Part shown: positions 10,677-21,472 of the stretch, piece by piece
Position numbering within the stretch: the stretch's first letter is position 1
How the letters are laid out: each line of letters begins with the position of its first letter
Assembly: GCA_951394045.1 (NCBI GenBank)
Contig: OX596000.1
Coordinates: forward strand, 248,001-312,000
DNA length: 64,000 nucleotides
Reading direction: 5' to 3'
Source of the DNA: Nitzschia sp. DOCU1
Lineage: Eukaryota > Bacillariophyta > Bacillariophyceae > Bacillariales > Bacillariaceae
Notes under the pieces: model-generated
Told to the model about the DNA's origin: nothing
Seen by the model: the letters and a program-made list of their open reading frames with translations, nothing else
Database searches by the model: none
Made by a program: the position numbers and the translations under genes

Positions 10677-13600
10677 ATGAGAACTCAAGTACCATTTGAA
10701 AGGACACAAGGAAGGCAGCAGCCTACGAGTAATTTCATGGCCGGGCAATGGGGACCGACGATAAAACGTTCGTCGAGTTCAGGAAGCTTAAAGAATCTAA
10801 ATGAGCGACCAAAAACTCTGGGGAGCATCGTAGCCAATAACCATGGAGTCTTGAATCAGGCTCTTAACTTTGATGAATTTGCCAAAATTGATCGCCTTCA
10901 AAGTCTCAGCATGACGAGCTCTGCCGACATGGCACGAGCGCAAGCTCGGCACAGCTTTTCTGGAGATGTCGGGGACAACATTGATTTCGAGGAACCGGTA
11001 CCCGAGCAAGAGACTAGACAACCTTCTAGTCGCCAACAAAGAAGGCATCCACAGCCGACCTATTCGAGAGAATCTGGGAGAGATGAGGCGCCGGCGTCAC
11101 GGGCTGTTCAGTATTGGGAAGGAAAGCAGGAAGCTGCACACAGTAGACGAAGAAGCGCCTACGCTAAACGAGAGGCGCAGGAGCTGCGAGCGATGGCCAA
11201 TAATGCGCTGGCTGATGAAGCTTTGGGGAGTCCAAATAGTATCTCGGGTCATCAAAGAACGACTATTCGGTGTCATGGGGCTTCTACTGCTGAGGTTCCG
11301 AGGCCTACAAAACCTCCATCTGGCCCTCGAGGAAAGCCGCCGCCGAAACGGACGGGTACATTATTTGACTTATTCTCAGGAAACAATTTTCTTCGATCAT
11401 GTACTCCTGCACTACCTGCTGAGCAAGAAGAATCCAAAACGAAAAAGAAATCGATTTGGTCATACTTGGATCCGAATGACGACCTCTATGAATATGATGA
11501 GGACTTAAAAAGTGGCCAGGAGCCGTCGGAAAGTTCCGAAGAGGACGATGATTACTCTGAGAGACAAACTGCTAATACTTCCAGAAGAAGGAGACGGAAA
11601 AAGAATCCGAGCCCCGGGGCATCTCAGCCACCGCAAGGCGATTCTTTTCAGAAAGCCTACCAAGATTTGATGTTCATGAACAACCGGCAGCACGGCCCTT
11701 CCACTCCACCACTGTACGGCAAAGACCGAAGCGGAACACCAAATACAAACCGAAGTGGAACACCCAATACTGTAGGTTCACGATCGAGTTATACTCATAC
11801 TACTGTGGCGACTACACCGGACCCGGAAAGAAGTGCAGGGCGTCCGACGCCAAGCCCGACTTTGAGTCAAATCAGGGAGGATCTTTGGGGGAACGTACCA
11901 GAGCGAAGAACCCATGCCCATTTTAGCCATGGTCATGGTCCCTCAAGCCATCAATCCGAACATATGCGTCAATCTGGATTCATGCCCGACCCAAGGGCGA
12001 TTAGCAGCAATCCCGTGCACCAGACTGGCACAGGCCCAAACCTTCAGCAAGAGTTCAATTCTTCCAAAATTCAGCCGAGTCAGTTTCCTCTTCATCCAAA
12101 CCACAGCAGGAAGGATTTCGACCCCTTTGGATTAGGACGGTCGAGGTCACAGCCTCGAAATACGCATGAATCATTGGGGCACACGGCTGCAACCCCTCGG
12201 GTGTCGAATCAACAAGGGATGGCCGAATTCCTGAACAATCACAATGTCGACAACAGAGATATACAACATTCATTTCCACCAAGCAAGAAAGACACGGTTC
12301 CGGTCAGAGCTCGTTCAAGGTCCTTGGGCGGCGTCGAACAACCGATTCGATCCTCGTGGGAAGAAGATGGAAACCTGGTAATTGAAAATAGACCGGGCAA
12401 CAACAATGGCTTCTTCCAATTTGCTCCGGACTTTTCAATGTTTGAGGCACTGAGAACAGAGTTCGTCAATGGGATGGGAGGAGTACAGCCTTCTGTGGCT
12501 TCAAATGGATTACCAACAATCCAAGTTCGAGAAGGGGACGCGGGGCAGCTGAGCAATCTCTCCGATTCTGATGGGCCGTCGATAGGCTACGAACGACAAA
12601 AGCAGGAGCATCGTTTAGACAGAGTCAAACAAAAGAGTCAAAGAAACTTTGAAATTCTCCAACGAATGGAGCACGAACATAATTCACAAACGATAAAGGG
12701 GAAATCCGCCCATGTACAAGGCAACAGCCGCAGCAGCACAACGAACGCCGTTTCCGTTACGAGGACTCCTTCACCAGCGGAAGTGGGTCGCCTCTCTCGA
12801 AGAAAGGAGAGCTTTGATGGACATCACATGTACGTTGCCTATTCGAGATTCAGTCCACACGCGAGGGATGTAATACAACTTTGCGAACATCAAAGTCTAC
12901 CACCGGTCAGGCCTCGAAGCGGCGAGATACTTGTAAAAGTATTGGCTTCTGCGATTTCCACTACTGATTGTGATATTCGACGTGGAGAATGGTCGTCCGT
13001 ACGTTTGAATCCGTATATTATCCCGGGTGTTGCCTTTGTTGGGGTCGTTCATGATACGGAACAGCAAAAGAAACGTCAGTCCACCTTTTCCAATGTCAAG
13101 ACTGGGGAAATCGTCATGTCATTGGTCAAGTCAGGAGCTAACGCAAGATATACCACAGTCCACAAGGATCATATTGTCAAGGTTCCTCAACATCTAGATC
13201 CATGCATGGTTGTGTGTCTCGCAGAGACGTACTTGACGGCTTTTCAAGCAGTGCATCATGGACAGCGTGGAGCTTTACGATATAGAAACAACGCACTCCG
13301 AGGTCAGTCGATCCTGGTTCTCAACGGCTCGTCGGCTCTTGGAAGAGCCGTGATTGAAGTATCGTTAGCGGCGGGTGCCGACTACTGTTATGCCTTGTGC
13401 AAAGAACGCCAATTCGATGCCATTAGTCGACTCGGAGGTATTCCATTGCAACGAGAACCACAAAAATGGCTGACTCTTGTAGGGCGCCAGATCAATACCT
13501 TGGTGACAGTTGCGGATAATAATGGTCTCTATTCCGACCCAATCAATCGCGAGCATTTGAAAGCCGTAAATGAAGACGGTCAAGTAATCTTTGTCGGGCC

Positions 13601-14006
13601 GCCTGGCATGGATAGCCGGACACCAAACATATTCTCCGGTACCGCCTCCCCGAACCCCAGTAAGCTTATTTGCAAGTCCATCAAAAGCAGTTTGTTGGAT
13701 CGATCATTCTGTTACAATGTCCACGAATCGTGGGACTCGGACCCCAAACTAGCCAAGCGAGACTTGGAACATTTGGTTGAGCTGCTCGAAGGCGGGAGAG
13801 TGAGACCGGATGTTTTGGAGCGTGTTCCATTGAGTAAAGTTGCCAAGGTCCATTCGATTTTGGAGAAGAACAAAGTTTCTGGTTTCATTGTGTGCTCACC
13901 CTGGATCAAGGAACACACACTTCAACATTCTGTCGCAGGCGCAGCATCGGCATCCGTGGCTCGCGGCCAGCAGCACACTCCTCAACCACGACAGTACAAT
14001 GTATAA
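10677..14006 (+). CDS. Large protein with C-terminal MDR (zinc-type alcohol dehydrogenase-like) domain
   Basis: This is an 1109-residue single-exon gene from the ATG at 10677; earlier in-frame codons lack an ATG. Residues 1 to about 715 are low-complexity and disordered, rich in Ser, Arg, Gln and Pro, with coiled patches. Residues about 718-1078 match the medium-chain dehydrogenase/reductase fold. An N-terminal GroES-like part reads GEILVKVLASAISTTDCDIRRG and IIPGVAFVGVV. It is followed by a Rossmann part with the nucleotide-binding turn LVLNGSSALGRAVIEVSLAAGA near 880-900 and a late GQVIFVGPPG strand. The catalytic zinc ligands of classical ADH are not evident, so it is closer to the zinc-free quinone-oxidoreductase-like group. 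A dehydrogenase fused to about 700 disordered residues is unusual. Substrate is unknown. Confidence 0.85.
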   Translation: MRTQVPFERTQGRQQPTSNFMAGQWGPTIKRSSSSGSLKNLNERPKTLGSIVANNHGVLNQALNFDEFAKIDRLQSLSMTSSADMARAQARHSFSGDVGDNIDFEEPVPEQETRQPSSRQQRRHPQPTYSRESGRDEAPASRAVQYWEGKQEAAHSRRRSAYAKREAQELRAMANNALADEALGSPNSISGHQRTTIRCHGASTAEVPRPTKPPSGPRGKPPPKRTGTLFDLFSGNNFLRSCTPALPAEQEESKTKKKSIWSYLDPNDDLYEYDEDLKSGQEPSESSEEDDDYSERQTANTSRRRRRKKNPSPGASQPPQGDSFQKAYQDLMFMNNRQHGPSTPPLYGKDRSGTPNTNRSGTPNTVGSRSSYTHTTVATTPDPERSAGRPTPSPTLSQIREDLWGNVPERRTHAHFSHGHGPSSHQSEHMRQSGFMPDPRAISSNPVHQTGTGPNLQQEFNSSKIQPSQFPLHPNHSRKDFDPFGLGRSRSQPRNTHESLGHTAATPRVSNQQGMAEFLNNHNVDNRDIQHSFPPSKKDTVPVRARSRSLGGVEQPIRSSWEEDGNLVIENRPGNNNGFFQFAPDFSMFEALRTEFVNGMGGVQPSVASNGLPTIQVREGDAGQLSNLSDSDGPSIGYERQKQEHRLDRVKQKSQRNFEILQRMEHEHNSQTIKGKSAHVQGNSRSSTTNAVSVTRTPSPAEVGRLSRRKESFDGHHMYVAYSRFSPHARDVIQLCEHQSLPPVRPRSGEILVKVLASAISTTDCDIRRGEWSSVRLNPYIIPGVAFVGVVHDTEQQKKRQSTFSNVKTGEIVMSLVKSGANARYTTVHKDHIVKVPQHLDPCMVVCLAETYLTAFQAVHHGQRGALRYRNNALRGQSILVLNGSSALGRAVIEVSLAAGADYCYALCKERQFDAISRLGGIPLQREPQKWLTLVGRQINTLVTVADNNGLYSDPINREHLKAVNEDGQVIFVGPPGMDSRTPNIFSGTASPNPSKLICKSIKSSLLDRSFCYNVHESWDSDPKLAKRDLEHLVELLEGGRVRPDVLERVPLSKVAKVHSILEKNKVSGFIVCSPWIKEHTLQHSVAGAASASVARGQQHTPQPRQYNV

Positions 14007-14391
14007 CATTTTTATAACAAGTTATTTCTACAATCCTACCACACAACTCCCTTTTGGTATAGATCTTCTCAAAGCTGATTTGGATCCTCGCAAAGTGTCT
14101 ACTGACTAATAGCCAGCTAGCGCACGGTCGAACGAATGATTTGAGGTCGATCCAGTCAATCTGTCAGTCGTGCATGTCGGATCTTTTTGGCGCCTCATTT
14201 TGTCGAACCGCAGTTTCTGCGAACAAGGCCCAAAAGGAGCAGATAAGCGGCGATCCCGACTGCATGATGTCAACAAAGAACTGTGTGCTTTACGATCCAT
14301 GCTCTTTTGTTATCCCAATATACGATTCAATGATGATAGTCAGCATAATGAATGCATCTTCGAAACGTTGCATTTTACCTTGTAATGAAAC
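14007..14391. other. Intergenic, no supported gene
   Basis: A short gap between two plus-strand genes. The overlapping small frames have no family features. Confidence 0.4.
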
Positions 14392-15779
14392 ATGGCCAGC
14401 CGCCTCAGCAGCAGTGCTCCACCCTTTGTCGATGACGATGCACCAGAGTCATCGCAATCATCCGTGTTATTAGCTTGCATGGCACGAAACATTTGGCAAT
14501 GTCCCTGCCATGAACGAGCCGCAGTCGAGTTTCGAGAACTACCCGCCACTGCTCAACATGACGTTTGGGTAGATTTGACAGGTTCCGAAGCCAAATTGCG
14601 GCGGCGAGCTGCAGGGTCGCCGCCTGTAGTTGTAGAAGAACCTCGACAAATGGTGAATGCTGCTTTACAAGGCTTGTCTCGAGAGCTGGACAAGATGCTT
14701 CATTCGGCAGACTCCTCCAGCAATGAGAAACTTGAAGGATTGCGCTTGGCATTGACCAAGTTTCCCGACTATTCTCGTGATCGTGCCTTTCAGATCAAGT
14801 TTTTAAGGGCTGATCGGTTTGATGTGGAAGCGGCAGCCCAACGCATGGCCATTCACTTTGATTGCAAACTCGAATTGTGGGGCTTTGAAAAGCTAGGAAG
14901 AGATATTGTTTGGGGGGATTTGGACGAACATGATTTGGATTGCCTACGGAGGGGTTATTTCCAAATTTTGCCAGAACTGGACGCTGCGGGACGAAGAATA
15001 TTCTTTTATTACAAGGCACTTACCAATTGCTATCGAGAAAGAAGCAATATCCTTCGAACCGTTTGGTATTTAGCTGATTGGATGTCCCATGACGAGTCTG
15101 TCCAACAATTGGGAGTGGTCAATGTGGTATACAATATTGGAGGCTTTCCCGAAGGGGGAATGGACTATGAAAAGTCGCGACGCCTATCTTATCTCTTTCG
15201 AGGACTTCCGGTTAGATTTGATTCCTTTATTGTTTGCTTGGATGAATCCCCGTGGCTCAATGTTGTGGAAATATTTTCCTTCATGGTCAGCAAATTTATT
15301 CGCGTCCGAATGCGGACGGTTCAAGGTACGGTGTTGCTTGAAGAAAGAAGTTGAATCTGCTGGTGACATGCACGCAACTGCTCATTACTACTATCATTTA
15401 TGAACATGTATTCGTTTTTTTGGAGCTGCTAGGGTCCCACATTGAATGCTCGTACAAACTAATGGCGTTGGGAATACCGTACCAGTCACTCCCGGTGTCG
15501 CAATCGAGTAAGCTACGGAAGAGCTCCCACCTGACATTTCTCGAGACGGTGGTGCTCGACGAAGAATCCCGTCGAAAGAATTTGCTCGAGCAGCAAAATG
15601 CACAATTGCCACCACAATCCACATCGGTATACTCCAAGCTGTTACAGCACGATATCAATGGCATCCTCTCCCCTTATGCAATGACTGAATTATTGAAAGC
15701 TACGGCTGCGCACTATCAACATGGTAGTGGTTTCGATCCTGATTCATCGGATGCAGTACCTACTAGATTTGTAGGGTGA
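14392..15779 (+). CDS. CRAL-TRIO (Sec14-like) lipid-binding protein, two exons
   Basis: Exon 1 is 14392-15325 and exon 2 is 15433-15779, giving 426 residues. The 107-nt intron (GTACGG...GCTAG, phase 1) joins RVRMRTVQ to GSHIECSYKLMALGIPYQSLP. This restores the end of the CRAL-TRIO lobe, where a strand-loop before a final GIP..LP turn is typical. The N-terminal helical part (DRAFQIKFLRADRFDVEAAA, about residues 120-145) is the CRAL-TRIO-N signature. The lipid-pocket lobe follows at about 170-345 (RIFFYYKAL, ...VVYNIGGFP). Sec14-like proteins bind or exchange phosphoinositides or other hydrophobic ligands at membranes. The ligand here cannot be read. There is no signal peptide, which suggests a cytosolic protein. 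Confidence 0.85.
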
Positions 15780-16862
15780 ATGGAAAATGAACCCGCGGTT
15801 TCTTACTTTCACAAACGTGTCCCGTAGTTTCCATGACGGTATCAAATGATGGTGCTATAGTACTATGAATGAACCATTTCACTTTCCTTGGTAGTCGTCA
15901 TTATGGACCCTGAACCGAATGGTAGCAACTAAGGATACCGACGCGATGACCACGACTCCGCAACGAATACGCACGGCGATACCCTGTGGCTTTTCGGTTG
16001 CCGTCTAGCCGCACCAGCTACGATAGTGAGTTGCGGTGATGGTTCGATGATCGCATCGCCCTTTTTTGTGGGGTGCTGCACTGAAATGGCGCGAAACTTC
16101 TCAGAAGTTACGCCACTCCGTGGGTCCGCCCGCCCTGCGTCGACAGATGGTTATTGGATTTAACAAGGACCATTCGAACCTCTTGATTCCTTCAATCCTT
16201 GCAATTTTCATTTTTGGACAATCGAAGAAAGCAACAGCTGGTGTTGATCAACATTGTATTGCCCCAGAAGTGGAATTAGTTGAGCCTCAGCAGTTTCGGG
16301 ATCCTTTCAACAGGCCATCTGGTAGGCATTTCGCGTTGATTTCGGCACCATTTTCGAGAACCATCACCCTTTAAATAATCCACAAACTATTCATGCGAAG
16401 AGAAGGCAATTGGCAGCAACAACAGGCGGGGTTGCGACCACCGGGGAGCAATCCAACCAATGAAGTGTACTTTCCATACGTCGAAAATCTTCAGAGATTC
16501 GAGATTTTTCGGGTAGGCGTGTTCGGTAGGCACTTCGCGTTGATTTTCTGCAGCGGAGACACAAACGTGCTTCTCGATACAAGGTGCGGAGGCACGGTCC
16601 TGCATTTCCTTTTCTGCGGTAGGTCTTCTACAACAAAAATGTACCGGTACTGGCCTTAACGCCATGTTCGTCCACTTCGGCAATGAGTTTTCCTCGATCG
16701 AGGCAATCACGCGAGCAACAACTTCGCGTCATGGCGCGTTGCGGCTGCAAAACCCACAACCAACGCCACAACGAAAATAAAATCAAAGGTAGTTCGTAGG
16801 ACAACAACATCCCGTCAATACAAGCAAAGATTGCCTATCGACGACTGAAAGCGACATATTCG
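15780..16862. other. Intergenic, no supported gene
   Basis: A 1.1-kb gap. A short motif (GGTAGGCA-TTCGCGTTGATTT) occurs twice, near 16321 and 16526, possibly a remnant duplication. The open frames are short and featureless. The 3' end should carry the promoter of the gene at 16863. Confidence 0.4.
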
Positions 16863-19786
16863 ATGGAAGCAAGAAAGGAAAGGGACGAGAGTGATGGCGG
16901 AGTGGGCGAGGCCATTGATCATGACGATGACCACAGAAACAAGAAGTTAATAACAAGCAAGGGCGGTTCTGCCCCGATTGAGCGCGAAGGATGGCGGCAT
17001 CACGATAAGGGCATTGCCATTCAGGATGGTAGTGGGGGCAGCCAGGGAATGAAGAGTCGCACCTTGGAATCTTCACCGGCAAATTCTAGCAGCGAGGAAG
17101 CAGTGGCTGCAGTGAGCAGCAGTGGTCGGGGAATTACCAGCACCAGGGAAGATGGGGGACATAGCAAGAAGAACAGCAGCAGCACAACCAGGAGTAGTTC
17201 AGACGACGATGCTACAGAAGGGCAAGACGATGAAGCATTATCGGCGTCCCCCGCTGGTGGACGATTATCGAGTGCCCCTGCCACGAAGACCAGTAGCCCG
17301 AATTCTCCATCTGGTGGGGCCATTCCTGTTCAGAACGCGGGTGCTGAAAGGCGGGACGTGACATCGCTTTCTGGTTGTCAAAACTCTCACAGGATAAAAG
17401 CTGCCAGAAGCACTCCCAAAGTCGCCCCACTTGCATCGTCGAAATCAGGCGACATTATTGGCCCCGCCACAAAGAGAATAACAACACCGAGTGTAACTTC
17501 GTCAGCTGCAGAAGCAAGCACAGTGGGGTGGAAAAATACAACATCAAATGCCCTCGGTATTCCAACTGGTGCCGCGCCCCAGGCTTCAGTCAACCATGGA
17601 CTCCCGATGACAATACCCCCATCTGTCGCTCCAAACCCCTCAATGAATCTCCCCTCTGAACTTGCGCAAACCCTCGCCCTGGTTCTCCAAGCTCGACAGC
17701 AACAACAGCTTCCGTCAAACGTTTCTCACCCTCAACAAGCGCCCCAACCTTGGCCAACCGCAAACCAGAACAACTCTATGATGGCTGGGAGCAACCAGCT
17801 CCCCGGTTTGTCTTCTTTCATGCCTGCTGCAGCCACTTCTCGAGGAATTTCTCAGCCCGAAAATCCCAATACAGTGTTGGAACAATTAATTCTCAACCTT
17901 TTCCTACAAGGAGCCCAGCAGCAGGCCTCTCAAAACCAGTCAAATGGAGGTCTTCCTGCGAGCTTCCAGCAGCAGCAGCCGCAACAACAACAACAACCAC
18001 TAGGAAACATCATGTCGCAATTTCCTGGGGTCTTTTCGCAATCCACTTCAGTTCCACCACCAGCACCATTCTTGCCCGTTTATCATCCTCCCCCGCCTCC
18101 ACAGCTCGCTGCTCCGCATCTCGACGAAAATGTTGCCAAACTGCTTCTTCAGCAGCTTGGGCTGTATCGTCCAGATCCGCAAGCAAGTACTGCCGATCCT
18201 TTCAATATGGTACCCCCCGCTCGTATGGCGCCGGCGGGTCAGTCCAACGTAAACATTTTGCCCAGCCTGCAGCAACTCATTCACCAGCCTCAGCAAGGGC
18301 CACTTGGTGGCGAGCACTCTGAGAAAAATCCTCCCACGGATTCATCTGGCTATGGCGGCAAAGACCGGCAACATGCTGATTTTCCTCCCTCTCGTCCATT
18401 GGGTGGGCACGATGGCGAACACATGAGAAAGCAACGAGAAATGGCGAGTTCCAGAGAAAATGAAACGAAGTTACATGACACTTCCCGAAGGTCAAGCCAG
18501 GGGAGCTCCAGCAACAATCGAGAAGAAGGGGTGAAGGCTTCCAGCGATCTATTTCCTGCACTGTCTGCTGCTGGTGGGGGGCTCGACGATGCGAACACGA
18601 TGGGGACCATTCTTCTTCCTTGTGGAGCGCGCGGAATGCCACCTGACCACAATTTCAAGGTACGTAGGCCCAACGTCGCCGTTTGTAATGAAAAGAAGGA
18701 AATTGCCGGCGATGGGACCTTTGACATGTAACCAGCATTATCAACATATACTCGTCTCACCCTTCCATTCCGATTCTACTCTACCATGTCTGATAGAATG
18801 CATTTTTGGTTATTGTCAAAAATGTGAGGCACGGGGATGAGCTTGAATGTTCCTATGATGCTTGTAGGAGGACTGGGGTGAAATTTCGCTACTGCTCGAT
18901 TTGTAGAATTCCCGTCGCCAAACGAAACTTTCACCAACGCCACTCCCATGGAATTCCAATCCCTTCTACTAGCGAGTTTTCTTCCCCGGTACCAGGCGTT
19001 ACCGAGAAACAAGATCAGCATACGGGGTCGCTGAGTGTTGAGGCGCAAAGGGTGGAGCCACCGCCAAAGCGGGAAGACCGGAAAGAATTACACGGAGTTG
19101 CGAAGGCACGCAGGCGCGAGGAGTCTTCGAGCTCGAGTAGCAGTGAAGAAGATAGGCCGCATGATCGTCGATCAAGCCACAAGAAAAGCAGCGACCGCCA
19201 GACGTCGTCCCAGGTAGTAAACTCAACAAGTCGAAGACACAAAGATTCCAAGACGAATCAGCCTGCCCGAAGCAATCCGTCTGAAACGGCTTTAAGCCGC
19301 CAGTGGCGTTGGGCCTCATTGCTCGGAAGGCGTCCGAGGGCTGACGACACTGATGGTATGGCCAGCTGGCTTCTAGAGGTCATGGCCATTTCGGACTTGT
19401 CCAAGCCAGTGAATGCCCTAGGGACATCCAGTTTGACAAATTCTTCCGCAGGGCTAGATCGCTCTTTCAATTCAAGTACGAACCTAGCTCCCGCAGTCTT
19501 ACAAGCACAAGCGCAAACCCTTCAAGAAGACGAAAGTACATCGGAAGAGGCACATAGCTCGTTGACATCAAGTGGCGGTACAACCAGTGGAAGCAACGGC
19601 GACATGTTGGATGAGCGCGAGCGTCAGCGCCGAAAGAAACACAATGGGTCTTCTGGGAAAGACGCAGCAAAGCGCAGCGGTAGTCGGAAGCGGTCCCGAT
19701 CAAGATCCAACAAGGAGCGAAACCGTCTTTCCAATTCCGACGAGGAAGGAAGAAAAGACCGCAAGAAAAAGTATCGACATCCGTAA
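16863..19786 (+). CDS. Diatom Cys/His-motif protein, paralogue A, two exons
   Basis: Exon 1 is 16863-18659 and exon 2 is 18797-19786, giving 928 residues. The 137-nt intron (GTACGT...GATAG) is phase 0. Exon 1 is Ser/Gln/Pro-rich and ends in a conserved block (LPCGARGMPPDHNFK). Exon 2 opens with NAFLVIVKNVRHGDELEC and a C-x4-C-x9-C-x2-C-x12-H-x-H array that could bind zinc. It then has Ser-rich basic stretches and a second conserved block (QWRWASLLGRRP...GMASWLLEVMAISDL). It ends in KRSGSRKRSRSRS, a nuclear-localisation-like tail. The gene at 23362 has the same three blocks and the same intron position. I do not know a named family. A nuclear, possibly transcription-related role is inferred from the metal-type motif, Gln-rich regions and basic tail. 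Confidence 0.82.
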
Positions 19787-20135
19787 ATATGATGGTAGTT
19801 GTTCCGGAGGAATCGCTGCGCTCGTAAGGGAAGTGCCTCTTTTTGCATTGCTGCTCTCGGAGTTAGACCCGAACACGTGCGAAGGACCAAGTTAGTAGTC
19901 AAACCATGGAAATTGTAGCACGGATTTTTCAGCACTGCCCTTTCCTCATACCGGTAGTGTTGATGTTGATGATGCATGAATCGACATATCAACAAAGTGG
20001 TTTGTATTCCTAGAAGATTGCAACAGCATCTTCTTTGCGAGTACTTGCTTGAGACATGGACCAGCAGTAGTATGACGAGATGGTGCCAGCTTGGCCTTGC
20101 CCCTTGAATACACATTAGGCAATTGATCGCCGTAT
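19787..20135. other. Convergent 3' intergenic region
   Basis: Between paralogue A and the minus-strand fragment of the same family. No gene or repeat recognised. Confidence 0.4.
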
Positions 20136-20629
20136 TCATTCTTTCACCCCCGTTTCCTTTTTGGCCTCGTTGTTCCAGTTTCGTGACCCAAGCAGATTTT
20201 CTTCACCGTAGCTGGAGTCCGGCAACGCAATTATTTTTTGAGTCTTATCCTTGGAAGGCTGTGATGGTCGGGCGCCCACCGGAAATGCCGCGGTATCGGT
20301 CCCCGGAAAATACTCCACTCTAACATCATCATAAAGGGGGCCATCATTGGAAGCATGCGTGTCATTCCTATCATGACGATCAGCATTATCGGCCTGGCGA
20401 GACGATGAAACCAATCGACCAGATCGAGGTTCCCCTCCGCTTTCATATGTTGATATGACTTCATCAAGCCAAGATGCCATCCCTTCGGCATCGTCTAGTT
20501 TGGTTGGAGGTTCGCCCAAAAGTGACGCCCACTTCAATCGGAGTGCTGCGTTCTTGTCAGCATTCTGCCCTGCGGGTTCGGGCCTATACTGCTGCGCACC
20601 AAGAGGACCGGCCGCCGCAAACCTCATGC
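20136..20629 (-). CDS. Partial third paralogue of the Cys/His-motif family (C-terminal block only)
   Basis: The minus-strand frame carries LRLKWASLLGEPP and GMASWLDEVISTYES, matching the C-terminal conserved block of the two large neighbours. The Cys/His array is absent. The first in-frame ATG is at about 20629. The open frame continues upstream without an ATG to a TGA near 20745, and a CAG acceptor-like site (CTGCTCTCCAG) lies about 20710. So it may be the last exon of a longer gene whose upstream exon I could not find, or a truncated copy. The sequence after the block is Asp/Ser/Arg-rich. Function unknown; it could be a pseudogene. Confidence 0.5.
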
Positions 20630-21472
20630 GCTTGGAGCCACCACCCAGCAAACCACTTTGAGAAGATGAGCTCAGGGGCTGTGGGCCTTCTCTATCGAAA
20701 CCACTGCTTTCGGAGACCTGGAGAGCAGTTGAGTTTGTTTTAATCCTTCTTCACTTCGACGGCGTTGTTGGTGTTGGGGACATGGTTCATCCTATCATTG
20801 TTTGTGGTGGGGGCAAGTTGTCGTAGTGCTGGCGGTCGGTAGTGGTGGGACGAGAACGCGGCTGATCCGTAAAAGGTCAACAATTGAGGAGATTAGTGCC
20901 ACAAAATAGCAGCAACAACTGAACCAATGGACACAAAGGCGAAGCTGACACCGCAGAGAGTGTTTTTCTCCATTTTGCATTAACTCGAGGCATAGCTATT
21001 CATAGTGAGCGAGTGGTTCGAATTCCGCCCATGGTTCGTTTCGGCGGTTGCAAGAGATGCAGTACATTTTCACTCTCGAAAATGCCCGACGCAATTTAAG
21101 ACAGAAAGTGTGTCCGTAAACATGTCGTTGTGACGTTATTTAATATTGCGAAACGCGAAATATTAAATAGCGATGGCTTGTACGACTTCTTCCGTGACGT
21201 TCATCTGCGTCACGAGGCACTTGCGCCCGAAATCCACGCTCCCCTCCGCTAACCCCAACCGCCACCCTCCTTTCGGCCTGATGGGAGAAATTTCAACTCG
21301 AAGGGGTCGGACGCGGGCGAACCCTTCACCAAGAATAGGTAGGAGTGGAGCGGTTGCTATTAGAGAGCGAGCTGCCGGAAGAGACTGGGTAGGCGGCTCG
21401 TGTCGCGAAACGCGATGGGCGATGCATGGATACACTTCTTCAATCCCAACCTCGTATTAGCAATGGAGAATC
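20630..21472. other. Divergent intergenic region with AT-rich inverted repeat
   Basis: Noncoding as far as I can see. A perfect 11-bp inverted repeat, TATTTAATATT / AATATTAAATA, lies at 21137-21147 and 21159-21169 around an 11-nt CG-rich loop. TGACGT words are at 21131 and 21195. This should include the promoter of the methyltransferase gene. Confidence 0.5.

Noticed and set aside
21010..21030. GGTTCGAATTCC resembling a tRNA T-arm/B box
   Set aside because: No acceptor, D-arm or anticodon stem could be paired around it.
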